Made by a program: the position numbers and the translations under genes. This document shows, in pieces, positions 1 through 7,084 of a stretch of DNA of 10,731 bases; position 1 is the stretch's first letter; every line of letters starts with the position of its first letter. The stretch is from an uncultured Collinsella sp. (GTDB lineage Bacteria; Actinomycetota; Coriobacteriia; Coriobacteriales; Coriobacteriaceae). Under the pieces are notes generated by a model. It made no database searches, was not told the DNA's origin, and saw only the letters and a program-made list of their open reading frames with translations. The stretch covers positions 1 to 10,731 of the forward strand of contig CABQAK010000052.1 in assembly GCA_902462065.1 (NCBI GenBank), read 5' to 3'.

Positions 1-86
1 CAGCCCGCGAGCGCAAGCGACAGGGCGCCCGCGGCGAGCGCCGAGGCAAACCCCCGGCGCGACATCTCAAAATCAAACGCGCGCAT
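1..86 (-). CDS. Tat-exported lipoprotein, N-terminal fragment (cut by window edge)
   Basis: Only the first 28 codons are visible; the gene runs off the left edge. The ATG at 86 follows the hydrogenase stop codon by 2 nt and has a GAGGGGA Shine-Dalgarno about 10 nt upstream, inside the hydrogenase gene, so it is almost certainly co-transcribed and translationally coupled. The peptide carries a twin-arginine motif (SRRGF at residues 9-13), an alanine/leucine-rich hydrophobic core and then L-A-G followed by TG at the edge. That is most simply read as Cys of a lipobox. A second in-frame ATG at 65 (MSRRGF) has a poorer ribosome site. The product is thus probably folded in the cytoplasm, exported by Tat and lipid-anchored outside. 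The mature domain is not in the window, so no function is assigned. Tat export often implies a bound cofactor, but some substrate-binding proteins also use it. Confidence 0.7.
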   Translation of the reverse strand, partial: MRAFDFEMSRRGFASALAAGALSLALAG

Positions 87-88
87 CG

Positions 89-1900
89 CTAGCACGTCCC
101 CTCGTTAGGCATCGACCAGGCATGATGGTCGGTATGCAGCAACTCCTCGGCCAGCGGCGAGAGCGGCGCGCCCAAAAACTCGCGGTAGCACGCCTGGACA
201 TCGGGATTCTCGTGCGAGAAACGAATGTCCGCCTTCGCATCCAGGCTCCACAGCACCTGGCCACGCTCAGCCGCCAGCTCGCAGCCGTCGTGGATCGGCT
301 GACCACCGCCACCGACGCAGCCGCCCGGGCACGCCATGACCTCGACAAAGTCATAGCTCACACGGCCGTCGCGAATCGCATCGAGCAGGCGGGCGGCGTT
401 GCCCAGCCCGTGCGCCACCGCGACGCGCACCTTGGTACCATCGATATCGGCCACGGCTTCCTTCCAGCCATCCAGGCCGCGCACATCGGTAAAGAAGTCG
501 GCGTCGGGATTCTTGCCCGTCACCAGGTAATATGCCGAGCGCACGGCGGCCTCCATCACGCCGCCCGTGGCGCCAAAGATCACACCCGCGCCCGTGCCAA
601 AGCCCAACGGCGTATCGAGCGGCTCCTCGACCAGCGTGTCAACGCTCACGTGGCTCGCGCGGATCATGCGCACCATCTCGCGCACCGTCAGCGCAACGTC
701 CACGTCGGGCGCGCCGCCCTCGCCCATCATGCTCGGCAGCGCACACTCGGCCTTCTTGGCCGTGCATGGCATAACGGACACCACGAACAGACGCTCGGGC
801 TCCACGCCCAGCACCTTGGCGTAGTAGGTCTTGGCGATAGCGCCGAACATCTGCTGCGGCGACTTTGACGTGGACAGGCTGTCGACAAACTCGGGGTAAC
901 GTGCCTTCACAAAGCGCACCCAGCCCGGGCAGCAGCTCGTAAACATGGGCCAGCCGCGGCTGTCGCCCTCACCCTTAGCGGCGGCGCCCAGGCGCTCGAG
1001 CAGCTCGGAGCCCTCCTCCATAATGGTGAGGTCGGCCGAGAAATCGGTATCGAACACATACTCAAAGCCTACGCGGCGCAGCGCGCAAGCCAGACGCTCG
1101 ACGGTTGCCTCCTCGCGCGGAATGCCGAGCTCCTCGCCCCAAGCACTACGCACGGCCGGCGCGATCTGCACCAGCACGATCTTGTCGGGATTAGCGAGCG
1201 CGTCAAACACGGTCTCGGTGTCGTCGCGCTCGCGCAGCGCGCCCGTCGGGCAATGCGTGATGCACTGGCCGCACGCGACGCAATCGGTCTTGCCGATCGG
1301 CACGCGCCCGCGGGTGCCCACGGCGGTATGCGTGGCGCGGTTGGTCAGGTCCCAAATCCCTAGGCCCTGTACGCTCTCGCACACCTTGATGCAGCGCATG
1401 CATTTAATGCACTTGTCGTTTTCGCGGATGATGGGGAAATCGAAATCCCAGCCCTCGCCCGCCAAATGCCTTTGATACGGCAGATAGAAAATGCCCAGGT
1501 CGTTGGCAATGGTCTGCAGGTTGCAGTTACCGCTGCGCACACAGCTCGTGCAGCGTGAATCGTGCTGCGAAAGCAGCAGCTGCACGTTGGTGCGGCGCGC
1601 CTCGCGGGCCTTGGGGCTGTTGGTGTGGACCACCATGCCATCGAGCACGTAGTTGTTGCAGGCGGCAACCAGCTGGTCGCAGCCCTCAACCTCGACCACG
1701 CACACGCGGCAGCCGCCGATCTCGTTCAGATCGCGCAGGTAGCACAGGGTGGGAATCTGGATGCCGACGGACTTGGCCGCGTCCAGGATCGTGGTGTGCT
1801 CGGGCACCACGACCTCGCAATTATCGATAGTGAGCTTGACCATATTGAGTGCTCCGCTTTCGGTGTTATCGCTGACAGTGGGGTTGTTGAGCTCTACCAT
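89..1900 (-). CDS. hydA: [FeFe] hydrogenase catalytic subunit (group A, HndD/CpI-like)
   Basis: 603 aa soluble enzyme catalysing 2H+ + 2e- <-> H2. Domains in order: N-terminal [2Fe-2S] ferredoxin fold (C53, C64, C67, C81); His-Cys [4Fe-4S] site (H113, C117, C120, C126); two ferredoxin-type [4Fe-4S] clusters (C164/C167/C170/C174 and C207/C210/C213/C217); then the H-cluster domain. All three H-cluster signatures are intact: TSCCPGW (321-327), MPCTAKKAE (377-385) and MACPGGCVGGGGQP (522-535), giving the four ligand cysteines and the proton-relay cysteine. There is no membrane segment or signal peptide. The ATG at 1900 has a GGAGG site and overlaps the upstream oxidoreductase stop by 7 nt. An internal ATG at 1843, with GGAG about 10 nt upstream, would give 584 aa and is closer to where the ferredoxin fold begins. 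Maturases HydEFG are not in the window. The family call is very secure; the physiological direction is not visible. Confidence 0.97.
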   Translation of the reverse strand: MVELNNPTVSDNTESGALNMVKLTIDNCEVVVPEHTTILDAAKSVGIQIPTLCYLRDLNEIGGCRVCVVEVEGCDQLVAACNNYVLDGMVVHTNSPKAREARRTNVQLLLSQHDSRCTSCVRSGNCNLQTIANDLGIFYLPYQRHLAGEGWDFDFPIIRENDKCIKCMRCIKVCESVQGLGIWDLTNRATHTAVGTRGRVPIGKTDCVACGQCITHCPTGALRERDDTETVFDALANPDKIVLVQIAPAVRSAWGEELGIPREEATVERLACALRRVGFEYVFDTDFSADLTIMEEGSELLERLGAAAKGEGDSRGWPMFTSCCPGWVRFVKARYPEFVDSLSTSKSPQQMFGAIAKTYYAKVLGVEPERLFVVSVMPCTAKKAECALPSMMGEGGAPDVDVALTVREMVRMIRASHVSVDTLVEEPLDTPLGFGTGAGVIFGATGGVMEAAVRSAYYLVTGKNPDADFFTDVRGLDGWKEAVADIDGTKVRVAVAHGLGNAARLLDAIRDGRVSYDFVEVMACPGGCVGGGGQPIHDGCELAAERGQVLWSLDAKADIRFSHENPDVQACYREFLGAPLSPLAEELLHTDHHAWSMPNEGTC

Positions 1901-3726
1901 TCCAGGTTCCTCCCTCCGCGGAACGCACCAAAGCCAAAGTGGTCGCAACGCAGGCAGCGGCTTGCCTCCTGGCGTGCCTCCTCCTCGGTAAGGCCCTGCT
2001 CGACCAGATTCCAATCGTGGATGCGCTCGCCGGCCTCGCGCTCGCCCAGCTCGCAGCGGCCGCACTCGTGCTTGCCCTTAAACTGTACGGTCGGTAGCTC
2101 AACGTCAAGCTTGATCTTGTGGTCAAAGCCCAGATAGCGATCGATATTTGCCGAAGCAACGCGGCCGGCGTTGATGGCCCGGATGACGGTGGCGGGACCG
2201 GTCTGGCAGTCGCCGCCGCTAAAGAGGCCATCGAAGTTGGGCACGGCGCCATCCGAATCGGTGACCACGCAGCCCCACCTGCAGGCGATGCCCATGTCCT
2301 CAAACGGCTTGGAGTCGATGTCCTGGCCGATGGCCACAAACACGCGCTCGCAGGGAATGACGCGCTCGGGTGTGGCGGCGGCACGCGGGGCCGGACGCCC
2401 ACGACGGGGCTCGCCGATAATCTGCGGCTGCACGCGCAGGCCAGTCACGCGGCCTTCCTCACCCGTCTCGATAGCGAGCGGGGCCGTGAGCTCCAGAACC
2501 TCGCAGCCCTCGGCCTGGGCGCCGGCAATCTCGGCATCCTGGGCCGTCATATCGCAGATGCGACGGCGGTAGACGATGCTTACCTTTTCGGCGCCGCAGC
2601 GCACGGCGGAGCGCGCCACGTCCATGGCCACGTTGCCGCCGCCGATGACGCACACGCGCTGGCCGCTCAGGTCGGGCAGTTCGTCGTCACCGATGGCACG
2701 CAGCATCTTGACGGCCGACTCCACGCCGGGCGCCTCTTCGCCCGGAAGGCCGAGCTTCTTATCGCTGTGGGCACCAATGGCCAGGTAGACGGCATCGAAC
2801 TCGTCGCGCAGGCGGGCAAGTTCCTCGCCATTGACGGAGTGATCGAGCTCAACGTCGATGCCGGCGCTCAAGATCCAGTCGATCTCGGCCTGCAGGCGCT
2901 CGCGCGGCAGACGATAGCTGGGGATGCCGTAGCGCAGCATGCCGCCCAAGTGGTGGCGCTGCTCAAAAATGGTCACCTTGTGGCCCATCACGGCCAGGTA
3001 GTAGGCACAGGAAAGGCCAGCCGGGCCGCCGCCGATCACGGAGACGCGCTTACCGGTGTTGTCCACTACATGCGGCTTGTGGTCGTTGAGGTCACTGTGC
3101 TCAACGGCAAAACGCTTGAGGGCGAGGATGTTCATGGGGTCGTCGACCATGCCACGGCGGCAATGCATCTCGCAGGGATGCTCGCACACCAGGCCGCAAA
3201 CGAGCGGCAGCGGGTTATTCTTGCGGATGACCTTGACGGCATCGGCATAGCGGCCGGCCTCGACAAGCGAAATGTAACCGGGAATGTCGACGTGCGCCGG
3301 ACAGCCCGAGACACACGGGACGCGGGCCTCACGATCAAAGCCGCAGGAGTGCTCGCGAATGTGATGCTCAAAATCGTCGCGGAAGCCGCGAATGGCCGTG
3401 AGCGCCATGGCGCCGGCCTCGTAGCCGATGGCGCAATCGCTCGAAAGGTAGATGGTGCGGGCCGTGCGCTCTATCAGGTTGAGTGTGGACTCATCGGCGC
3501 GCCCTTCGAGCACATCGGCGAGCAGGTCGCTCAGCGCGCTTAGGCCCACGCGGCAGGGCGTGCACTTGCCGCAGCTCTGGGTAGAGCACAGGTTGACGAG
3601 CGCTGCCGTAAACTCCACGGGACACGGGGCGAGCGAGCTCACCGCCAGACGACGTCCGAGCGCATCGTGCAGGTCGTCCATGACGGCCTGAGCGTGGCTG
3701 CGTTCCATTACATGCAGTCGAGCCAT
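1894..3726 (-). CDS. NuoF-type [4Fe-4S] domain fused to GltD-like FAD/NAD(P)H oxidoreductase, hydrogenase partner
   Basis: 610 aa. Residues ~25-130 match the C-terminal iron-sulfur part of NuoF/HndC: SCGKCTPCR gives C52, C55, C58, with C98 forty residues later, the N3-cluster spacing. The NuoF FMN/NADH domain is absent. Residues ~135-215 are the GltD N-terminal [4Fe-4S] domain (C138, C142, C177, C181, C185, C189). An FAD-binding GGGPAG lies at 232-237 and a second dinucleotide fold at 362-388 (GGGNVAMD...YRRR), where arginines suggest NADP(H) as in GltD. The terminal FAD motif is SGGDCQTGP (503-511). A C-terminal tail has two more Cys pairs (C555/C558, C591/C594). It probably passes electrons between NAD(P)H and the adjacent hydrogenase. 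The ATG at 3726 was chosen for its GAGGGGA site; a GTG at 3741 overlaps that site. It resembles the partner proteins of hydrogenases that HydDB calls glutamate-synthase-linked (group A2), from memory. No glutamate synthase large subunit is present. Confidence 0.9.
   Translation of the reverse strand: MARLHVMERSHAQAVMDDLHDALGRRLAVSSLAPCPVEFTAALVNLCSTQSCGKCTPCRVGLSALSDLLADVLEGRADESTLNLIERTARTIYLSSDCAIGYEAGAMALTAIRGFRDDFEHHIREHSCGFDREARVPCVSGCPAHVDIPGYISLVEAGRYADAVKVIRKNNPLPLVCGLVCEHPCEMHCRRGMVDDPMNILALKRFAVEHSDLNDHKPHVVDNTGKRVSVIGGGPAGLSCAYYLAVMGHKVTIFEQRHHLGGMLRYGIPSYRLPRERLQAEIDWILSAGIDVELDHSVNGEELARLRDEFDAVYLAIGAHSDKKLGLPGEEAPGVESAVKMLRAIGDDELPDLSGQRVCVIGGGNVAMDVARSAVRCGAEKVSIVYRRRICDMTAQDAEIAGAQAEGCEVLELTAPLAIETGEEGRVTGLRVQPQIIGEPRRGRPAPRAAATPERVIPCERVFVAIGQDIDSKPFEDMGIACRWGCVVTDSDGAVPNFDGLFSGGDCQTGPATVIRAINAGRVASANIDRYLGFDHKIKLDVELPTVQFKGKHECGRCELGEREAGERIHDWNLVEQGLTEEEARQEASRCLRCDHFGFGAFRGGRNLEW
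1909..1913 (-). promoter_or_regulatory. Ribosome binding site for the hydrogenase gene
   Basis: GGAGG (in AGGGAGGAACC) ends 8 nt before the ATG at 1900 and lies inside the 3' end of the oxidoreductase gene. It supports 1900 over upstream in-frame codons, which would extend the protein with an Arg/Gly/Pro-rich sequence unlike the family. Confidence 0.75.
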
Positions 3727-3730
3727 AAGA

Positions 3731-3737
3731 TCCCCTC
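3731..3737 (-). promoter_or_regulatory. Ribosome binding site for the oxidoreductase gene
   Basis: GAGGGGA ends 4 nt before the ATG at 3726. The alternative GTG at 3741 would put this site inside the coding sequence and has no comparable site of its own. Confidence 0.65.
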
Positions 3738-3790
3738 TCACATGGCAGCCCGGAGGCGAGGCCGGGCGAAGTTGCTACACGCACAACACT

Positions 3791-3811
3791 GACCTAAAAA
3801 GTTGTTAGGTC
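3791..3811 (-). repeat. 7-bp perfect inverted repeat in the hydrogenase leader
   Basis: GACCTAA (3791-3797) and TTAGGTC (3805-3811) are separated by 7 nt, centred about 75 nt upstream of the oxidoreductase start. It could be an operator or an RNA hairpin in the leader. There is no U-run on either side, so it is not a convincing terminator. Confidence 0.4.
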
Positions 3812-3887
3812 TTCACGCAGTTCGGCAGGCGGCATGAAATGTCACCCTCAGCGGTGAAATAGAACATTACCGCAGATAAATGCCATA

Positions 3888-3909
3888 TTTGGTAAAACGC
3901 GTTACCAAA
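3888..3909. promoter_or_regulatory. Candidate operator upstream of the hydrogenase operon
   Basis: TTTGGTAA (3888-3895) and TTACCAAA (3902-3909) form an 8-bp perfect inverted repeat with a 6-nt CG-containing spacer. The size and central CpG resemble LacI-family operators. It lies just past the glv terminator and about 160 nt upstream of the first hydrogenase-operon gene. A third, shorter dyad (TCACC 3842-3846, GGTGA 3853-3857) lies between it and the gene. I cannot identify a convincing -35/-10 pair here. Confidence 0.4.
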
Positions 3910-3912
3910 CGA

Positions 3913-3950
3913 CAATGCCCCGCCCACGAAATCACGTGGACGGGGCATTG
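3913..3950 (-). terminator. Intrinsic terminator-like hairpin after the glv operon
   Basis: CAATGCCCCG (3913-3922) pairs with CGGGGCATTG (3941-3950). After one mismatch the stem continues with CCACG (3924-3928) against CGTGG (3935-3939), around a 6-nt loop. It begins 33 nt after the glvA stop. The minus-strand 3' flank (TCGTTT) is only weakly U-rich, so termination may be incomplete or factor-assisted. Confidence 0.65.
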
Positions 3951-3982
3951 CTCTAGGTATGCGGTCAGCGACCCTGTTGCTT

Positions 3983-5365
3983 TTACTTAAGCTCGGGCCA
4001 GTAACCCTTGTTAGCCTCGATCATGTCGTCGAGAACTTCCTTGGCGACCTTCATCGACGGCACGGTCTTGTTCAGCGTAAAGGCCTTGAGCGCCTTCTCG
4101 TACGAACCCTCGATCGTAGCCTCGACCACGAGCTTCTCAGAGTTCAGCTGCTGCATCATGAGGCCCTGCTGGAACAGAGGAATGTTGTCGCGGCTGATGA
4201 CCTCGGGGCCGTTCTTACCAATGTAGGCAGGCAGCTCGACCATAGCGTCGTAGGGCATGTTGGGGATAGCGCCCTTGTTCTCGCAAATGACCAGGAAGCG
4301 CTGCTTGGTGTCGTTCTTCAGAGCGATAGCCAGGTCGGCAATCCAGTCGCCGTGGCTGCCCGCATAGAACGTGCTCTCGTCGATCTCGCCCGTCTTCTCG
4401 TAGTGGTCGATGCCGTCGAAGAGGTTCTTCTCGCGCGTCTCCTCAACCTCGTTAGCACGGGTGCGCTCGGGGTTGGAATGCTCGACGAACTCCTTCTGCT
4501 GCAGGTAGTAGTTCAGATACGTGTTGGGCAGATACTCCGGGAAGCACTCCATGATCTCGTACTCGCCCTTCCAGACGTAGTACCAGCTGCCCTTAGTGTG
4601 GCGGTTCTGCTCGGGGTGCTCGTCGGTGGCCTCCTCGGGCTTCTTTGCCATGAGCGAGCCCATGCCCTTGAGGTAAGAATCGGGCAGCAGAATCTCGTGC
4701 TCCTTGATGTACTCGCGCAGCTGCGGGAGCACCTCCTCGCCCTTGTGGCGGATCGAGGTGAACCAACCAAAGTGGTTGAGGCCAAAGTAATCGTACTCGA
4801 CATCCTTCTTGTCGATATCGAGCGCGGCGCAAACCACGTCGATGATCGCGATCGGCATGTCGCAGATGTTGATGATGCGAGCGTTGGGACGCAGCACACG
4901 GCAGCCCTCGGAGACGATGGCGGCAGGGTTGGAGTAGTTGAGAATCCAGTAGTCCTTCTTGGCGTACTTCTCAACGTCGTCGATCAGCTCGACCATGGGG
5001 AAGATGGTGCGCATGCCGTAGGCAAGGCCGCCGCAACCGCAAGTCTCCTGGCCCACGCAGCCGTGACGCAGCGGAATCTTCTCGTCCTGCTCGCGCATGG
5101 CGTAGCCGCCCACGCGCATCTGGGCAAACACGAAGCTCGCGTCGGTGAAAGCCGTCTTTTTGTCGGTAGTCACCGTGAGCTTGATGTCCAGGCCGAGGTC
5201 CTCGTGCAGAATCCAGTCCACGAGAACGCCGATCTTGCGCTGGCGCTCCTCGTTGATGTCGTACAGACGAATCTCGTCAACATCGAGCTCGTCCTTGCGC
5301 AGGGCGATGGACTTGACGATGCCGGGGGTAAAGGTGGATCCGCCACCACACAGAGTAATGATCAT
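3983..5365 (-). CDS. glvA: 6-phospho-alpha-glucosidase, glycoside hydrolase family 4 (GlvA-like)
   Basis: 460 aa cytosolic enzyme that hydrolyses alpha-glucoside 6-phosphates such as maltose-6'-phosphate to glucose-6-phosphate and glucose, using NAD+ and a divalent metal. The N-terminal Rossmann motif is GGGSTFTPG (7-15). The alpha-specific signature CDMP is at 168-171 (phospho-beta-glucosidases of this family have CNVP). The metal ligands C168 and H198 (in GLNHFGW) and the conserved GQET (105-108) are present; the usual proline of GQETCGPGG is cysteine here (C111). Length and C-terminus (NKGYWPEL) match Bacillus GlvA, recalled from memory. The ATG at 5365 has AAGGAG 9 nt upstream and lies 3 nt after the EIICB stop, so the gene is the last of the operon. 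The substrate could be maltose or another alpha-glucoside such as isomaltose, trehalulose or a sucrose isomer. The enzyme class is near certain. Confidence 0.95.
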   Translation of the reverse strand: MIITLCGGGSTFTPGIVKSIALRKDELDVDEIRLYDINEERQRKIGVLVDWILHEDLGLDIKLTVTTDKKTAFTDASFVFAQMRVGGYAMREQDEKIPLRHGCVGQETCGCGGLAYGMRTIFPMVELIDDVEKYAKKDYWILNYSNPAAIVSEGCRVLRPNARIINICDMPIAIIDVVCAALDIDKKDVEYDYFGLNHFGWFTSIRHKGEEVLPQLREYIKEHEILLPDSYLKGMGSLMAKKPEEATDEHPEQNRHTKGSWYYVWKGEYEIMECFPEYLPNTYLNYYLQQKEFVEHSNPERTRANEVEETREKNLFDGIDHYEKTGEIDESTFYAGSHGDWIADLAIALKNDTKQRFLVICENKGAIPNMPYDAMVELPAYIGKNGPEVISRDNIPLFQQGLMMQQLNSEKLVVEATIEGSYEKALKAFTLNKTVPSMKVAKEVLDDMIEANKGYWPELK

Positions 5366-5368
5366 TGT

Positions 5369-6985
5369 TTACTGCTCCTTCTCAATTGCGTTTTCGACCT
5401 TGTCGCGCATCTCGGCGACCTTCATGCCAAAGATGATCTGGATATTGTTACCGTTGCGGTTGATGCCGCTGTTGGGTACGTGGTTGATGAGGTTCTCATC
5501 GATGAGGTCCGGGTTCTTAACGTTCACGCGGAGACGCGTAAAGCAGTTCTCGAGCTCTTCGATGTTGTCCTTGCCACCAAGACCTGCAATCAGGTCGGCA
5601 ATGCCCGCATCGACGCCCTCTGCGGGAGCCGCGGCAACAGCGCCCTGCTTCACCGCGACAGACGCGGCGGCCTCGCCCTCGGCAACGGACTCGGCGAGCT
5701 CGGACTCCTCCTCGCGACCAGGCGTGTGAAGGTTGAGCTTCTTGATGAGGAAGGTGAAGAGGAAGAAGTACAGAGCGGCGTTGACGACTCCAAGCACCAG
5801 CATAACCGGCCAGTTGGTCTTATCGACACCGAGGACCAGGTTGGAAACCACGATGTTGATGATGCCGCCTGCAGTCGAAGCGGGCACGGAGAGGACCTTG
5901 AGCAGGACCAGGAAGATGCCGGAAAGAACCGAGTGAACAACAAAGAGCACGGGAGCGGCAAAGACAAAGAGGAAGTCCATGGGCTCGGTCACGCAGGAGA
6001 GCACGGCGGTGATGATCAGCGGGATGATAACGGCTTTGGTCTTATCCTTGTTCCCCTTGTAAGCGGTGACGATAAAGGCGAGACCGATACCGATGTAGGG
6101 CCACAGGTTGTTGAAGGTGTAGCTGTTGAAATACGTGCTATCGGAGAAGGGCTGGCCCGTCATTGCCATCTCGGCAACACGGATGGGGTAGGCACCGGCG
6201 ATAACCTGATCGCCCAGCGTAAGGGTGCCGCCCACATCAGAGAACTGGAACGGGGTGTAGATGAGGTGGTGCAGACCGGTGGGAACGAGCAGCTTGTTGA
6301 GCATGCCGTAGATAAACAGACCGATGTTGCCCGACTCCTTAATGATACCGGCAACGGAGGAGATGGCACCCTGAACCGGAGGCCAAACGATGCAGAAGCC
6401 AGCGCCCATGATCCAGGAAATGATGATCATAATCAGGAACGGGAAGCGAACGCCCGAGAACATCGAAAGGGCAATGGGGAACTGCTTGTTCGAGTACTTG
6501 TTGAACACGGCACCGGTGATGCAACCAAGGATGATGCCGCCAAACACGCCGGTATCGAGTACCTGGATGCCCATAACGGTGGCCTGGCCGGTTCCGGTAA
6601 GACCGAGCATGCCACTCGCATCGGCAAGAGAGCCGGTGGCGTTGAGCACGATGTTGTTAGCCTGCAGGAACAGGAAGAACGACATCAGGGCGATCAGCGA
6701 AGCATGGCCCTTGTTCTTCTTTGCCATGGCGCCGGCGATACCAACGCAGAACAGAATCGAGAGGTTGTTGATGATAAACATCAGCGACTGATAGACAACG
6801 GCGCCCACAAGCTGGAACGGACCGGAGCCCAGTACGGGGACCAAAGCGCAGATGGTCTTGTTGGTCAGAATGATGCCCACGATGAGCAGGATGCCGGCAA
6901 CCGAGAGATACATCATCGGCTGGACGATCGACTTCGCGAACACCTCCAACGGCGCTTTGAAATTGAACTTCTTTTTTGCGGTCAT
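5369..6985 (-). CDS. glvC: PTS alpha-glucoside transporter EIIC-EIIB (GlvC/MalB-like)
   Basis: 538 aa. A basic cytosolic N-terminus is followed by a polytopic EIIC domain (~20-425) with many hydrophobic spans. It carries the family motifs GLHHLIYTPF (237-246) and TEPMDF (333-338). A charged, alanine-rich linker (~425-460) leads to an EIIB domain, whose phosphorylated cysteine is C481 in ENCFTRLR. There is no fused EIIA; that part is supplied by the separate gene at 7958-8470. It imports an alpha-glucoside while phosphorylating it at C6, making the substrate for the adjacent GH4 enzyme. The ATG at 6985 is chosen because GGGGAG lies 7 nt upstream; a TTG at 7012 would place this site inside the gene. 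The substrate is inferred mainly from the neighbouring alpha-specific hydrolase, since EIIC sequence alone does not separate glucose, maltose and related sugars by eye. Confidence 0.93.
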   Translation of the reverse strand: MTAKKKFNFKAPLEVFAKSIVQPMMYLSVAGILLIVGIILTNKTICALVPVLGSGPFQLVGAVVYQSLMFIINNLSILFCVGIAGAMAKKNKGHASLIALMSFFLFLQANNIVLNATGSLADASGMLGLTGTGQATVMGIQVLDTGVFGGIILGCITGAVFNKYSNKQFPIALSMFSGVRFPFLIMIIISWIMGAGFCIVWPPVQGAISSVAGIIKESGNIGLFIYGMLNKLLVPTGLHHLIYTPFQFSDVGGTLTLGDQVIAGAYPIRVAEMAMTGQPFSDSTYFNSYTFNNLWPYIGIGLAFIVTAYKGNKDKTKAVIIPLIITAVLSCVTEPMDFLFVFAAPVLFVVHSVLSGIFLVLLKVLSVPASTAGGIINIVVSNLVLGVDKTNWPVMLVLGVVNAALYFFLFTFLIKKLNLHTPGREEESELAESVAEGEAAASVAVKQGAVAAAPAEGVDAGIADLIAGLGGKDNIEELENCFTRLRVNVKNPDLIDENLINHVPNSGINRNGNNIQIIFGMKVAEMRDKVENAIEKEQ

Positions 6986-6992
6986 AGCGGTA

Positions 6993-6998
6993 CTCCCC
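6993..6998 (-). promoter_or_regulatory. Ribosome binding site for the EIICB gene
   Basis: GGGGAG, preceded by AAGGA, ends 7 nt before the ATG at 6985. It rules out the in-frame TTG at 7012 as the main start. Confidence 0.65.
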
Positions 6999-7024
6999 TT
7001 CCTTTTCCGCAAATTAAGACAGAT

Positions 7025-7077
7025 GTGCCCTGGACAAGACCGTGAGCCTTGCCTTATATCGATCGATGTGTGGGCAC
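7025..7077 (-). promoter_or_regulatory. Possible RNA structure between antiterminator and EIICB genes
   Basis: GTGCCC and GGGCAC (7025-7030, 7072-7077) are complementary and enclose a second imperfect stem, CAAG (7035-7038) with CTTG (7048-7051), extended by GG/CC around a bulge. It fills the only sizeable gap inside the operon. There is no U-run and no match to a canonical antiterminator site. It could adjust expression of transporter and hydrolase relative to the regulator, or protect a processed 5' end. Confidence 0.3.
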
Positions 7078-7084
7078 GTTATGC

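Noticed and set aside
122..868. A 248-codon open frame on the plus strand
   Set aside because: Antisense to the H-cluster region of the hydrogenase, whose conserved motifs fix the true frame.
2119..3543. A 474-codon open frame on the plus strand
   Set aside because: Antisense to the GltD-like gene, with no family motif and His/Ala/Gly-rich composition typical of a mirror frame.
3791..3811. Terminator at the GACCTAA/TTAGGTC dyad
   Set aside because: The stem is only 7 bp with mixed GC content and no U-run on either strand.
3959..7045. A 1028-codon open frame on the plus strand
   Set aside because: It lies exactly opposite glvA and glvC, which match known families over their whole length. 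Its translation is low-complexity (rich in H, L, V, D, G) and resembles nothing; it is an antisense by-product of GC-biased codon use.
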